Below are positions 8,650 through 16,289 of a stretch of DNA of 64,000 nucleotides, one piece after another (the first letter of the stretch is position 1; the number at the start of each line of letters is the position of its first letter). Source of the stretch: a virus; IMG/VR virus record IMGVR_UViG_3300021197_000975, positions 1 through 64,000 of that record; one strand, 5' to 3'. The translations under genes were made by a program, and so were the position numbers. Under the pieces are notes generated by a model, which ran no database searches, was not told the origin of the DNA, and worked only from the letters and a program-made list of their open reading frames with translations.

Positions 8650-8910
8650 ATGAGTATGTATGTTGTTGACTCAGAGTATGATATGGACACTACCTTAAAG
8701 GAATGTGTTAAGTTAATATCAACTACTGATAATGGAAATGTCCGAGTAGCTTTTAATAACATGGGAATGGTACATATCTTCCTACAAAATTTATCAACTG
8801 CTTGTGACCACTTTGAAATTGACCCTGAAGACAAGGGGTTTTCATTAGATGTATTCGTTGGTGCTCCAATGGAAATGGATGATGAAGATGAGGGAGAATT
8901 ATTACTATGA
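8650..8910 (+). CDS. Small acidic protein of unknown function
   Basis: 86 residues, ATG with AAGGAGTAAC upstream, 10 bases after RNR. The C-terminus is very acidic (EMDDEDEGE). A four-base ATGA overlap couples it to the next gene. No family recognised. It marks the border between replication and head genes. Confidence 0.7.
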   Translation: MSMYVVDSEYDMDTTLKECVKLISTTDNGNVRVAFNNMGMVHIFLQNLSTACDHFEIDPEDKGFSLDVFVGAPMEMDDEDEGELLL

Positions 8911-9179
8911 GTTTCGGTGGTCTTAACAGAGTGGAGTTGCTTAAGATGCAACGAGTAGCAGGAACAATAGTTCATGCAGATACTATTCTACTTTTAGAAT
9001 ATATTAAGGGATTAGAAAACACTAATGAAAAGTTACGACAAGAGCTTAATGATAAGCAAGAAGTTAGTGGACGAATTGAAGAAGCTGTACGGAACCCAGA
9101 GACCGGAGGAACTACAGCTAAACGAGTTCGAAAGAGGACAACGGTACGGAGAACTCCTCCTACTACAGAAGATAATTAA
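8907..9179 (+). CDS. Small coiled-coil protein with basic tail
   Basis: 90 residues, ATGA-coupled to its predecessor. Residues about 25-55 (LLEYIKGLENTNEKLRQELNDK) form a likely coiled coil. The last 25 residues are Arg/Thr/Pro-rich (TAKRVRKRTTVRR). The 3' half is overlapped in another frame by a second plausible ORF (9025-9207). Function unknown. Confidence 0.6.
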   Translation: MSFGGLNRVELLKMQRVAGTIVHADTILLLEYIKGLENTNEKLRQELNDKQEVSGRIEEAVRNPETGGTTAKRVRKRTTVRRTPPTTEDN

Positions 9180-9207
9180 CTGGTATGAATCAGAACAAGG
9201 AGCTTAA
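9025..9207 (+). CDS. Overlapping small protein in a second frame
   Basis: 60 residues from ATG 9025, or 52 from ATG 9049, which has AAGAG a few bases upstream. The sequence has a natural protein composition (LVDELKKLYGT...RGQRYGELLLLQKIINWYES), mainly helical. It ends two bases before the next gene's ATG, within reach of that gene's AAGGAG. About 155 bases are shared with the 90-residue gene in a different frame. Either both are translated or one is a shadow. Confidence 0.45.
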   Translation: MKSYDKSLMISKKLVDELKKLYGTQRPEELQLNEFERGQRYGELLLLQKIINWYESEQGA

Positions 9208-9209
9208 AT

Positions 9210-9554
9210 ATGGGTAAAGGTGATTCAGGGCCTTCCGCAGGAGAAATGATGAGCATGCAAAGAAGGCTTCAGCGTGAAGCTTTTGATATGCAGCAGCAAG
9301 CTACATTAGAAGCGGAAGAAAGAGATTCAGCACGTCGTGAAGAAGATAGACTTGCTGAATTAGAACGTAGGCGGCAGGGAGAAGTAGAGAAGGCAACGCT
9401 TGCAGCCGAAGAAGAACAGAGGGAAACTCTTCTTATGGGTGAGGCAGAAGCTATGGCCGACATTGAAGAAACCGGAGCTCTAGATAATCTTAACATGGAA
9501 GGCGTTCAGATTGAGCGTCCTGACTATGAAGACCTTGATGAAAGGCCGGAGTAA
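9210..9554 (+). CDS. Helical Gln/Glu-rich protein preceding portal
   Basis: 114 residues, starting 8 bases after AAGGAGC. The body is one long charged helix (residues about 15-80, MQRRLQREAFDMQQQATLEAEERDSARREEDRLAELERRR), a likely coiled coil, with an acidic tail. Its place directly before the portal gene is where T7-like phages carry small head-associated proteins. Possible head assembly or internal protein. No family recognised. Confidence 0.65.
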   Translation: MGKGDSGPSAGEMMSMQRRLQREAFDMQQQATLEAEERDSARREEDRLAELERRRQGEVEKATLAAEEEQRETLLMGEAEAMADIEETGALDNLNMEGVQIERPDYEDLDERPE

Positions 9555-9558
9555 TTAA

Positions 9559-11172
9559 ATGATGGACAATAAAATTCCAGAAAAAACTATAGCCAAACGT
9601 TGGGAAGCATTAGATAACAAGAGAGAAGATAAGCTTGAGAGAGCAAAGTCTTGCTCAGCTATTACTATACCAACCCTTTTACCTCCACAAGATTTTTCTG
9701 GACAGGATAACACATACCAGCAGTATTCTTCAGTTCAATCTAGAGGAATAACAAGCCTTGCTGCTAAGATATTATCCGTATTAATTCCATTAAATGATAC
9801 TCCCTTCTTTAAGTTTGGTCTCAACAATGGAAGAACACCTGAGCTAGAAGTTCAAGAGTACTTAGAAAGATTATCTCTTCAGATTTACCGTAAGCTCCTC
9901 GGTGAAAACATGAGAGAAACAATCTACTTAGCTCTTCAACATCTTATAGTATTAGGTGATGCGTTAATTGTATTCGATAATGACTACTCATTCCGAACAA
10001 TCCGTCTTGACAACTATGTTATTAGGAGAAATGTACAAGGACATGTCCAAGAGATTATTTATCTTGAGCATGTTGTTTCTCCTAATTACGAAGAGGTTGA
10101 TGAGTCTGATTGGTATCGTGCTGGTGATGCTACCCAACAGGGGTACGCCACAGTCTACGTTAGAGTGACTAAAGAGGATGATGGCCGTTGGTATATGTGC
10201 AAAGAACATGAAGAAGAAATCTTTGATGAAGGTTTCTTTGAAGTTAGTCCTTTCATTGCACTTCGATGGAGTAGTATAACAGGTGAAGATTATGGTAGAT
10301 CTCATGTTGAGGATATCTATGGAGATATTGCTAGTCTAGAGGGTTACTCTCGTGCATTAATCCAAGGTATGGCAGCAGGTTCCACTTTCTTTATGGGAGT
10401 AGATCCCGCAGGCTTAACAGAAATAGATGACTTGTCTACCGCTCAGAATGGTGAGTGGGTTCCTGCAAGACAACAAGATATCTATACTATTACCCCTTCA
10501 CAAACAATGAACCCCCAACTTCAGGTAACTCAAGCAGCAGTTGAAGCGATGAGAAAAGAAGTTGGTCAAGGTTTCCTCCTCCAAGCAGCTGCAATGCCAA
10601 CAGGTGATCGTGTAACAGCGACTGCCGTTCGTGCTGTAGGTAATGAACTTGAAACTATATTGGGTGGCACATTCTCTAGCATTGCTAGGGATCTTATGAC
10701 ACCTGTAGTTCGTCGAGCTATTTATCTAATGCAAGCGGCAGGTGAAATTGATCCTAATATGGAACAACAATTCGATCAGGAGGAGGGAATATTAAACATT
10801 GAAATTATTACTGGACTACAAGCACTATCTCGTGAATCAGATCTTACTCGTTTATTACAGATGGGTGAGATGGTTCGGAATCTTCCTGACACTGCCGCGC
10901 AAATGTTTAAGTGGGATGAGTATGCTCGCTCCCTCGTCATGTCGCTTGGTTTTGATCCCTCCAACTGGGTTAAGAATGAAGAAGATGTTATGGCTGAACA
11001 GCAGGCAGCAGCTCAAGCGCAAGCCCAGCAACAGCAGTCAAATCAGATGCAGCAGATCCTTGGATCACAGGTCGCAGATGTGGCCGGGCATGCCGCGAAA
11101 CAATCTATAGACCAAGGGCAGGGCATGCCTCCTGAGGTCATGGATAAAGCTAAAGAAATGTTTGGAGTTTAA
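9559..11172 (+). CDS. Portal / head-tail connector (T7 gp8-like)
   Basis: 537 residues, the usual size for podovirus portals (T7 gp8 is 536). It opens with a helical segment then VQSRGITSLAAKILSVLIPLNDTPFFKF, characteristic of the T7 connector family. It ends in a Gln/Ala-rich helix (EQQAAAQAQAQQQQ) and a short amphipathic tail. Twelve copies should form the vertex ring for DNA passage, docking terminase and then the tail tubes. The gene is four bases from its predecessor and two from its successor. Confidence 0.92.
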   Translation: MMDNKIPEKTIAKRWEALDNKREDKLERAKSCSAITIPTLLPPQDFSGQDNTYQQYSSVQSRGITSLAAKILSVLIPLNDTPFFKFGLNNGRTPELEVQEYLERLSLQIYRKLLGENMRETIYLALQHLIVLGDALIVFDNDYSFRTIRLDNYVIRRNVQGHVQEIIYLEHVVSPNYEEVDESDWYRAGDATQQGYATVYVRVTKEDDGRWYMCKEHEEEIFDEGFFEVSPFIALRWSSITGEDYGRSHVEDIYGDIASLEGYSRALIQGMAAGSTFFMGVDPAGLTEIDDLSTAQNGEWVPARQQDIYTITPSQTMNPQLQVTQAAVEAMRKEVGQGFLLQAAAMPTGDRVTATAVRAVGNELETILGGTFSSIARDLMTPVVRRAIYLMQAAGEIDPNMEQQFDQEEGILNIEIITGLQALSRESDLTRLLQMGEMVRNLPDTAAQMFKWDEYARSLVMSLGFDPSNWVKNEEDVMAEQQAAAQAQAQQQQSNQMQQILGSQVADVAGHAAKQSIDQGQGMPPEVMDKAKEMFGV

Positions 11173-11174
11173 CT

Positions 11175-12224
11175 ATGGCTATTAGATTACAAGAACCCGG
11201 TATTTTTACAAGAACACTTGATATAATTGGTGAACATAACAGTGGTAATGAGATGGTACTCAGGGCAAACAAAGATACTTTGTTAAGCCGTGGGACACAA
11301 GAACACATTATTTCTATGAGAGAAACCATTTTAGAAAACACCACGTTCGGTGGCTACCGTATTCCAGAAGAGTGGGATCAAGAATGGAACTTTAAACTTG
11401 GGCCTATATGGGCTCCTGATTCTATGTCCATTGCTACCTTGGGTTGCTGGCTCAAGCCAGAAGAGTTTGTCCGTGACAGTGGCGATGCTGCTTTTACACA
11501 GGCAACAGACTCTTCTTCTAATTCAGTAGACTTTGATCAATCAGTAGAAGCAAATATGCCAGACATTGGAGACAAAGGTTTAAATAATTATAGACCTCTT
11601 GATTACTCAGCAGCTGGTGGAGATCAGAACTTGTTTGCTATTACAGGAGATGGCAATGCTATCTTTAATGCAAGTGCTAGTGATGAATATTTTACAGCCT
11701 TTGTAATTAATACAGGCACGGATACAGATACTCTTTCAGCTCTTCTGTGTCATGGTAATAGAAGTGATAACGGCCAACATTTAATTACTTTAAAATGGAA
11801 TGGTACTAATAGGCATATACTTTACATCCAAAAGAATGTGACCAAGGGTCAATGGGATAATTGTATTACTGTTGGTGCTGATCATATTATTACAATAGGT
11901 AGAGTTGGTGGCGGTCTTATTTGTAGGGTAGATGGTACTAATATAACTGCTTCTACTCTTGCTGCTCCTGCTGCTAATAGTTCTACTGATGATACTACTT
12001 TAGGAATGGCTTACACAGGAGCTTTGGGTGCTGCTAATTCTAAGTTTGATGGTAAAATATATGAGATGGTACACGCAAAACTTTCGGGAGGAGCATCGTC
12101 TGTTCTTCCAGATGTAAAAAAGATAGAGGGTTATTTAGCCCATAAATTTAATTTAACCGCAAGCTTGCCGAGTGACCATGATTATAAGAATAATCCACCC
12201 CGAGCTTCAGTAACAATTTCTTAA
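11175..12224 (+). CDS. Head-module protein with a lectin (LamG/concanavalin-like) domain
   Basis: 349 residues. The N-terminal 80 residues are unassigned. Residues about 140-345 look like a beta-jellyroll, ending in KIYEMVHAKLSGG...DVKKIEGYLAHKFNLTASLPSDHDYKNNPPR. That KIEGYLAHK-x-x-L-x-x-x-LP-x-x-H-Y tail is typical of concanavalin-A-like domains in aquatic phage and bacterial proteins. Located between portal and scaffold, it could decorate the capsid or bind glycans. The position is unusual, since such domains are commoner in fibres. Confidence 0.6.
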   Translation: MAIRLQEPGIFTRTLDIIGEHNSGNEMVLRANKDTLLSRGTQEHIISMRETILENTTFGGYRIPEEWDQEWNFKLGPIWAPDSMSIATLGCWLKPEEFVRDSGDAAFTQATDSSSNSVDFDQSVEANMPDIGDKGLNNYRPLDYSAAGGDQNLFAITGDGNAIFNASASDEYFTAFVINTGTDTDTLSALLCHGNRSDNGQHLITLKWNGTNRHILYIQKNVTKGQWDNCITVGADHIITIGRVGGGLICRVDGTNITASTLAAPAANSSTDDTTLGMAYTGALGAANSKFDGKIYEMVHAKLSGGASSVLPDVKKIEGYLAHKFNLTASLPSDHDYKNNPPRASVTIS

Positions 12225-12234
12225 GGAGATAACA

Positions 12235-12444
12235 ATGCCAATGGGAAAAGGAACATACGGGTCGTCTATGGGTAGACCACCTAAGAAGAAGAAGAAGGGT
12301 GCTAAGAAGACTACTGCTAAGAGATCAGCTAACGTTGGTGCTGGAGGCAAGCTTACAAGCAAGAGAAATACTAAGACTGCAAAAGGTCGCGCAGGTACAA
12401 GAGCATCATCCCGCACTTCAGAACGACGTGGCGGCGGTAAGTAA
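12235..12444 (+). CDS. Tiny Lys/Arg-rich protein
   Basis: 69 residues, about one third Lys or Arg, with runs such as RPPKKKKKGAKKTTAKRS, otherwise Gly, Ser, Thr and Ala. It follows AAGGAGATAAC. It resembles a protamine- or histone-tail-like polypeptide and would bind nucleic acid non-specifically. Role unknown: DNA condensation in the head or scaffold/DNA charge balance are possible. Confidence 0.65.
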   Translation: MPMGKGTYGSSMGRPPKKKKKGAKKTTAKRSANVGAGGKLTSKRNTKTAKGRAGTRASSRTSERRGGGK

Positions 12445-12455
12445 GGAGAATAATA

Positions 12456-12605
12456 ATGGACGTAATTGCATACCCATTTAAGAAGCCCGCTGATTCAGCA
12501 TGGCTTAATGGTGGCGGTGAAACAGAAGAGACTCCTATCTGCGCCCAGTGTGGTGAGAGACGGGAAAGTTGTGAGAATTGTTCTGGTAAGAACGATGGCG
12601 AATAA
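12456..12605 (+). CDS. 49-residue protein with two CxxC knuckles
   Basis: ATG 12456 follows AAGGAGAATAATA. Residues 29-42 contain C-A-Q-C and C-E-N-C, a compact zinc-knuckle pattern, after an N-terminal PFKKPADSAWLNGG. It overlaps the following gene by 11 bases. The overlap, the ribosome binding site and the paired knuckles support a real gene. Confidence 0.55.
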   Translation: MDVIAYPFKKPADSAWLNGGGETEETPICAQCGERRESCENCSGKNDGE

Positions 12606-12717
12606 AAAAAAGAAAAACAATCTTAAGGGTATGGGTGGCAAACATAAGACACCCAAGCTTCCTAATGTAAAAGGGAAAGCTTACCTTAAATCCTCTAATC
12701 GAAAGGGGAATAGGTAA
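12595..12717 (+). CDS. 40-residue Lys-rich protein
   Basis: ATG 12595 lies inside the end of the previous gene (11-base overlap). The product is strongly basic (ANKKKKNNLKGMGGKHK, then SSNRKGNR). It ends in TAATG shared with the next start, so the tiny genes look translationally coupled. Function unknown; probable nucleic-acid-binding small protein. Confidence 0.5.
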   Translation: MANKKKKNNLKGMGGKHKTPKLPNVKGKAYLKSSNRKGNR

Positions 12718-12848
12718 TGGATAAATGTAAATGCTCTAAGGATTATGTAAAAAATAACTCTGGTGTAAGACCAGACACTATGAAAAAAACAACAAAGAAA
12801 AAAGGTTCGACTCGTCGGAAGACGAACAATCGTAAAGGAACTTATTAA
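12717..12848 (+). CDS. 43-residue basic protein with CxC
   Basis: Starts at the A of the preceding TAA (TAATG). The sequence opens DKCKCSKDY and ends with KKTTKKKGSTRRKTNNRKG. It again ends in TAATG shared with the scaffold start. With the three preceding tiny genes it forms an unbroken run of basic or Cys-bearing proteins between the lectin-fold gene and the scaffold. Confidence 0.5.
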   Translation: MDKCKCSKDYVKNNSGVRPDTMKKTTKKKGSTRRKTNNRKGTY

Positions 12849-13804
12849 TGACAGATAATAATATGGCTGAACAATCCCCCGAGACTCAGCCGGGGATGGA
12901 TGTTGTAATGCCTGCTGAATCTTCTGAAGATCCTCGGGTTACACAGGAGAGAGCCGCTTTCGAACGCTATATTCAAGAGCAAGGCGAAGCAATTCCATCC
13001 AATTTTAAAACTGCTGAGGATTGGTTTAACTCTTTGAAGGAAGCCCAGTCCCAGTATACTAAAGGACAGCAAGAGATTGCTGATCTCAAAAAGAACTACT
13101 CAGAAACTGGAGTTCAGAATCCTGCTTATGATCCGCAGGCTGAAGGACAACCCCAAACGGCAGAACCACAGGAACAGGCACAGCCTGACGTTTCCAATAT
13201 GCCTGATGAATTAGTTATCAATAAACCAGTAGAACCACCCACTCCTGAAGGAGTAACCCAAGAAGATTGGGCTAAGTGGGGACAGGAAATTGATACTAAT
13301 GGTAACTTAACAGAAGCCACTCGTCAGGAAATTGCGACTCGTCTTAAGGCTGATCCCGTGGTTGTAGACCAGATGGTAAGAGGCAGACAGGCTATGAAGG
13401 AGCAATCATTCAACAAGTCTGCTGAGGTTGTCGGCGGTGCGGAAAATCTTAAGCAAATTCTAAGGTGGGCAGGGGAAACATTGCCCCCAGCTGAAGTCGA
13501 AGCAGCTAATAGAGCACTACAGACCGATGCCTATGCGTCTGTACTGCTCGGCTTGCAAGCTAGATACCAGCAGGTTGTATCCCCTAGTCATACCTCTACT
13601 CAGGAACCTCCAGTTTCTACCCCTAATGCCGTTCCACAAGGGCAGACACGTATGCCAGCATCTGAACAGGTGCAGGCGTTTGCTTCGGAGGCTGAAATGA
13701 AAGCAGCTATTCAAGATCCTCGGTATCGTACCGATCCTGCTTTCAGACAAGCCGTTGAACAGAGAGCAACCCTCTCCTATCAACACGGATACCGTAATAG
13801 GTAA
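12848..13804 (+). CDS. Capsid assembly scaffold (T7 gp9-like)
   Basis: 318 residues (T7 gp9 is 307). Acidic, Pro/Gln/Glu-rich and low in hydrophobics, with disordered central stretches (PQAEGQPQTAEPQEQAQPDVSNMPDEL) and helical C-terminal part. These are hallmarks of podovirus scaffolds, which fill the procapsid and leave before DNA entry. Position immediately before the major capsid gene supports the call. Confidence 0.85.
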   Translation: MTDNNMAEQSPETQPGMDVVMPAESSEDPRVTQERAAFERYIQEQGEAIPSNFKTAEDWFNSLKEAQSQYTKGQQEIADLKKNYSETGVQNPAYDPQAEGQPQTAEPQEQAQPDVSNMPDELVINKPVEPPTPEGVTQEDWAKWGQEIDTNGNLTEATRQEIATRLKADPVVVDQMVRGRQAMKEQSFNKSAEVVGGAENLKQILRWAGETLPPAEVEAANRALQTDAYASVLLGLQARYQQVVSPSHTSTQEPPVSTPNAVPQGQTRMPASEQVQAFASEAEMKAAIQDPRYRTDPAFRQAVEQRATLSYQHGYRNR

Positions 13805-13859
13805 ACCCAAAGGATCCCGTTAGGGACAATCCAGAGGACAATTTACTCTTGCGATTTTA

Positions 13860-13887
13860 ATTTATTAATCTCAAAGGAGAAATTATA
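13860..13887 (+). promoter_or_regulatory. Leader element upstream of major capsid gene
   Basis: A 14-base AT-rich block, ATTTATTAATCTCA (13860-13873), lies 15 bases before the capsid ATG and runs into AAAGGAGAAA. The identical block at identical distance precedes the gene at 59518. It could be a late promoter core for the phage polymerase or a translation enhancer. A TCCC-gtta-GGGA hairpin lies just upstream (about 13815-13826). Confidence 0.4.
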
Positions 13888-15336
13888 ATGGCTGATAATT
13901 TTAATGCAGAACCATTATCTGCTGGAGCAACTACATGGTTGCCCGGTGGAGCAGCAGCTGCTACAACTAGTAGCACTACCCATGGTCAGTACGCTGATGG
14001 CGTTGGCGGAGCCACGTCGAGTGAACAGTACTGGCTTCCTATTTGGTCGGGTGAAATTCTTCACGCGTACGACCAGTACAATATGTTTGAACCGCTTGTT
14101 ACCACTAGAAACATTACCAGTGGTACGACCATGCGATTCCCTATCACGGGAACCGTGGGTCATCAGGCTGTTTGGTCTGCCGGTGAAGAGTTAAATGGCA
14201 ACGGTCTTCTTACCGATGCCCCCGGCTACTTCGATATCTCGCTTGACCAGAGGCCGATGGCTTCTTACTTCGAGCTTGATGATATCTCCCTCATGCTTAC
14301 GCAGTGGGAATATCGTTCGGAGATTGCTCGTCAGGCTGGTCTGTCTCTTGCTAACGCACGAGATAAGCAGATCGCATGCTTGATCGCACAGGGTGCTTTC
14401 ATGCCCTCACGTAGCCCTGCTGTTTCGCAGGGTGGTAACTTTGCTGGTGCAGCTAGTGCTGTGGGTTCGCCTTGGGCCAACACCGCAGACACTGACATGA
14501 CCAGCTCAACCATCTATGACATGGAAGCATCAGCTGCTTTCAATGCTCTTGGTAATACGACTGCCGATGTGGCTGGCCGTACTGCTGCTGCACTCAAGCT
14601 TCTTGAGTACATTGAGCGTTACATGGTTAGATTGCAGCAGATCGATGCACCTACTGAAGGTGTGTATTGTTCTGTTACGCCACAGGCATTCCAAGACATT
14701 CGTGCCTTGGGTATTGCTAGAAGCACTACTGCTGAAGCTGCAAACATGCAGCCGATGTTCGGTGGTGTTGCTGCTGCCGGTGGTCTGGGTGCTCAGTACT
14801 CTCAGGGTCTGAATACTCTTAGTGATAGCCTTGTTTACATGGGCTGCACAATCATTAAGACTAACCACATGCCAGAGCAGACTGTTCAGTACTCCGCAGC
14901 AGCGGCTGACTGGACAACGGCTGACACTGGTACTGCTACGCTGCCTGATGATGACATCGCAAACGTTATCTTCAATGCGTCAGACTATGTGGATGGTAAC
15001 AGTGGTACTAAGATCGGCGGTACTCCCGCTGATACTGGTATCGGCAAGACGCTTCGTAAGATCCATGATCTTGGCGATGCAAAGTATGACTTTGACTGGG
15101 TTGGCTTCGCAGCTGACGGAGTTGGTGGCACGACCATCACCCGTATGCACCCCGTCAAGGCCCTCATGTGGCAGAAGGATGCTGTTGCATCCCTCAGCTT
15201 GCAGGGACTTAAGGTGAATTCCATTGAGGACATTCGCCGCAACACTCACTTCACCGTGGCTTCGGTCATGCGTGGCGGTGGCGTTCTGCGTCCCGAGCTG
15301 TGTGCCGCAATTTGCGGATACGGTCAGGTCATCTAA
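13888..15336 (+). CDS. Major capsid protein (T7 gp10-like)
   Basis: 482 residues. Position after scaffold and before tail tube A, single strong terminator downstream, and the HK97-fold order support the call: an N-terminal Ala/Gly/Thr-rich arm, then YWLPIWSGEILHAYDQYNMFEPLV. Codons are clearly richer in C-ending forms than in neighbouring genes, as expected for the most abundant virion protein. The 83-base leader is among the longest gaps in the head block and carries the shared leader element. Confidence 0.9.
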   Translation: MADNFNAEPLSAGATTWLPGGAAAATTSSTTHGQYADGVGGATSSEQYWLPIWSGEILHAYDQYNMFEPLVTTRNITSGTTMRFPITGTVGHQAVWSAGEELNGNGLLTDAPGYFDISLDQRPMASYFELDDISLMLTQWEYRSEIARQAGLSLANARDKQIACLIAQGAFMPSRSPAVSQGGNFAGAASAVGSPWANTADTDMTSSTIYDMEASAAFNALGNTTADVAGRTAAALKLLEYIERYMVRLQQIDAPTEGVYCSVTPQAFQDIRALGIARSTTAEAANMQPMFGGVAAAGGLGAQYSQGLNTLSDSLVYMGCTIIKTNHMPEQTVQYSAAAADWTTADTGTATLPDDDIANVIFNASDYVDGNSGTKIGGTPADTGIGKTLRKIHDLGDAKYDFDWVGFAADGVGGTTITRMHPVKALMWQKDAVASLSLQGLKVNSIEDIRRNTHFTVASVMRGGGVLRPELCAAICGYGQVI

Positions 15337-15369
15337 ATGATTTGATCAACTAGTGTATAACTAATCATG

Positions 15370-15403
15370 CCCTCCGGAGAGAGATCTCCGGGGGGTATTT
15401 TTT
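15370..15403 (+). terminator. Rho-independent terminator after major capsid gene
   Basis: An 11-bp stem, 15370-15380 paired with 15385-15395 (one T-G pair), has a GAGA loop and is followed by TATTTTTTT. It is the cleanest intrinsic terminator in the window and would limit readthrough from the capsid gene, as in T7 after gene 10. Confidence 0.9.
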
Positions 15404-15417
15404 CAAAGGAGGAATGT

Positions 15418-15621
15418 ATGAGTGATAACCCACTTAAGAAAAAGTCTGAAGGTCTGGGAGATACTGTAGAAAAGGTTGCTTTCATTGCAACTCTTGGTCA
15501 TTTGGGTGGCCGAATGTCTCCTGCAAAACAAAAGAATAAGAAGAAGGATTGTGGGTGTGCTAAGAGAAAGGCTGCCCTTAACAATGCTGCAAAATATAAT
15601 AAACCAGAAGAAGGAGATTAA
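15418..15621 (+). CDS. Small protein with CGC motif between capsid and tail tube A
   Basis: 67 residues from ATG 15418, which follows AAAGGAGG. An upstream in-frame ATG lies inside the terminator and is rejected. The middle has VEKVAFIATLGHLGGRMSP, then a basic stretch with CGCAKRKAALN near the C-terminus. Basic with a possible metal or disulfide pair. Function unknown. Confidence 0.65.
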   Translation: MSDNPLKKKSEGLGDTVEKVAFIATLGHLGGRMSPAKQKNKKKDCGCAKRKAALNNAAKYNKPEEGD

Positions 15622-15623
15622 TA

Positions 15624-16289
15624 ATGGGATCATTTTCCAAGTTAGATGCTGTTAATCATATGCTATTATACAGTGGAGAACATATCGTTAATCACTTGGA
15701 AGACGATTCTAGTGTTGATACAGCTATTGCTGAGAGAATTCTAGAAGACAACATCATGTCTCATGTTATGCGTGGGTTGGTTAATAATACTTTTGTTAAG
15801 AAATATTCTCTTGATTCAAATGGATTTATCTACCTCCCTTCGGAAACTCTAGAGGTTACTTTGTTAGATTATATTGTTGATGAAGAATTTAATTTACCCA
15901 TTCAAGTATCTTACAAAGGAGGTTCATCCCCCTACCTTTGGAATGTTAGTGATCAGACAGGTAACTGGACTGCCTACTTAAGTGATGTATCAGAGGATAA
16001 GTTTACCCTCGAAGTTATACATAACTTAGACTGGGAAGACATTGAGACTCCTATGCAACGAGGGATTATGGCTTCGTCAGCTAGAGATTATCAAATGATT
16101 GTTCAGGGAGACAGTGGCTTAGATCAATACTTAGCACAGAGAGAAGTGGTTTACACAGCCAAGGGCAGGAGTTCTGATATACATTCTAAGAGAAGGAATT
16201 TCTTAATGGGAGATGCAGGAACTAAGTTTGCTGTGGGAAGACAAGGACCAAACTCAAGAGATCCCTTTAGTATTAGGAGAGGTTACTGA
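15624..16289 (+). CDS. Tail tubular protein A (T7 gp11-like)
   Basis: 221 residues (T7 gp11 is 196). It starts KLDAVNHMLLYSGEHIVNHL and ends with a long helix (ARDYQMIVQGDSGLDQYLAQREVVY) and a basic tail, the helix-sheet-helix layout of the gp11 gatekeeper family. Twelve copies should form the ring between portal and nozzle. It shares one base with the next gene. Confidence 0.85.
   Translation: MGSFSKLDAVNHMLLYSGEHIVNHLEDDSSVDTAIAERILEDNIMSHVMRGLVNNTFVKKYSLDSNGFIYLPSETLEVTLLDYIVDEEFNLPIQVSYKGGSSPYLWNVSDQTGNWTAYLSDVSEDKFTLEVIHNLDWEDIETPMQRGIMASSARDYQMIVQGDSGLDQYLAQREVVYTAKGRSSDIHSKRRNFLMGDAGTKFAVGRQGPNSRDPFSIRRGY

Noticed and set aside
14516-14868. Frames on both strands inside the capsid gene
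   Set aside because: Shadows of the capsid reading frame, without sites and with unnatural Leu/Ser-rich composition.
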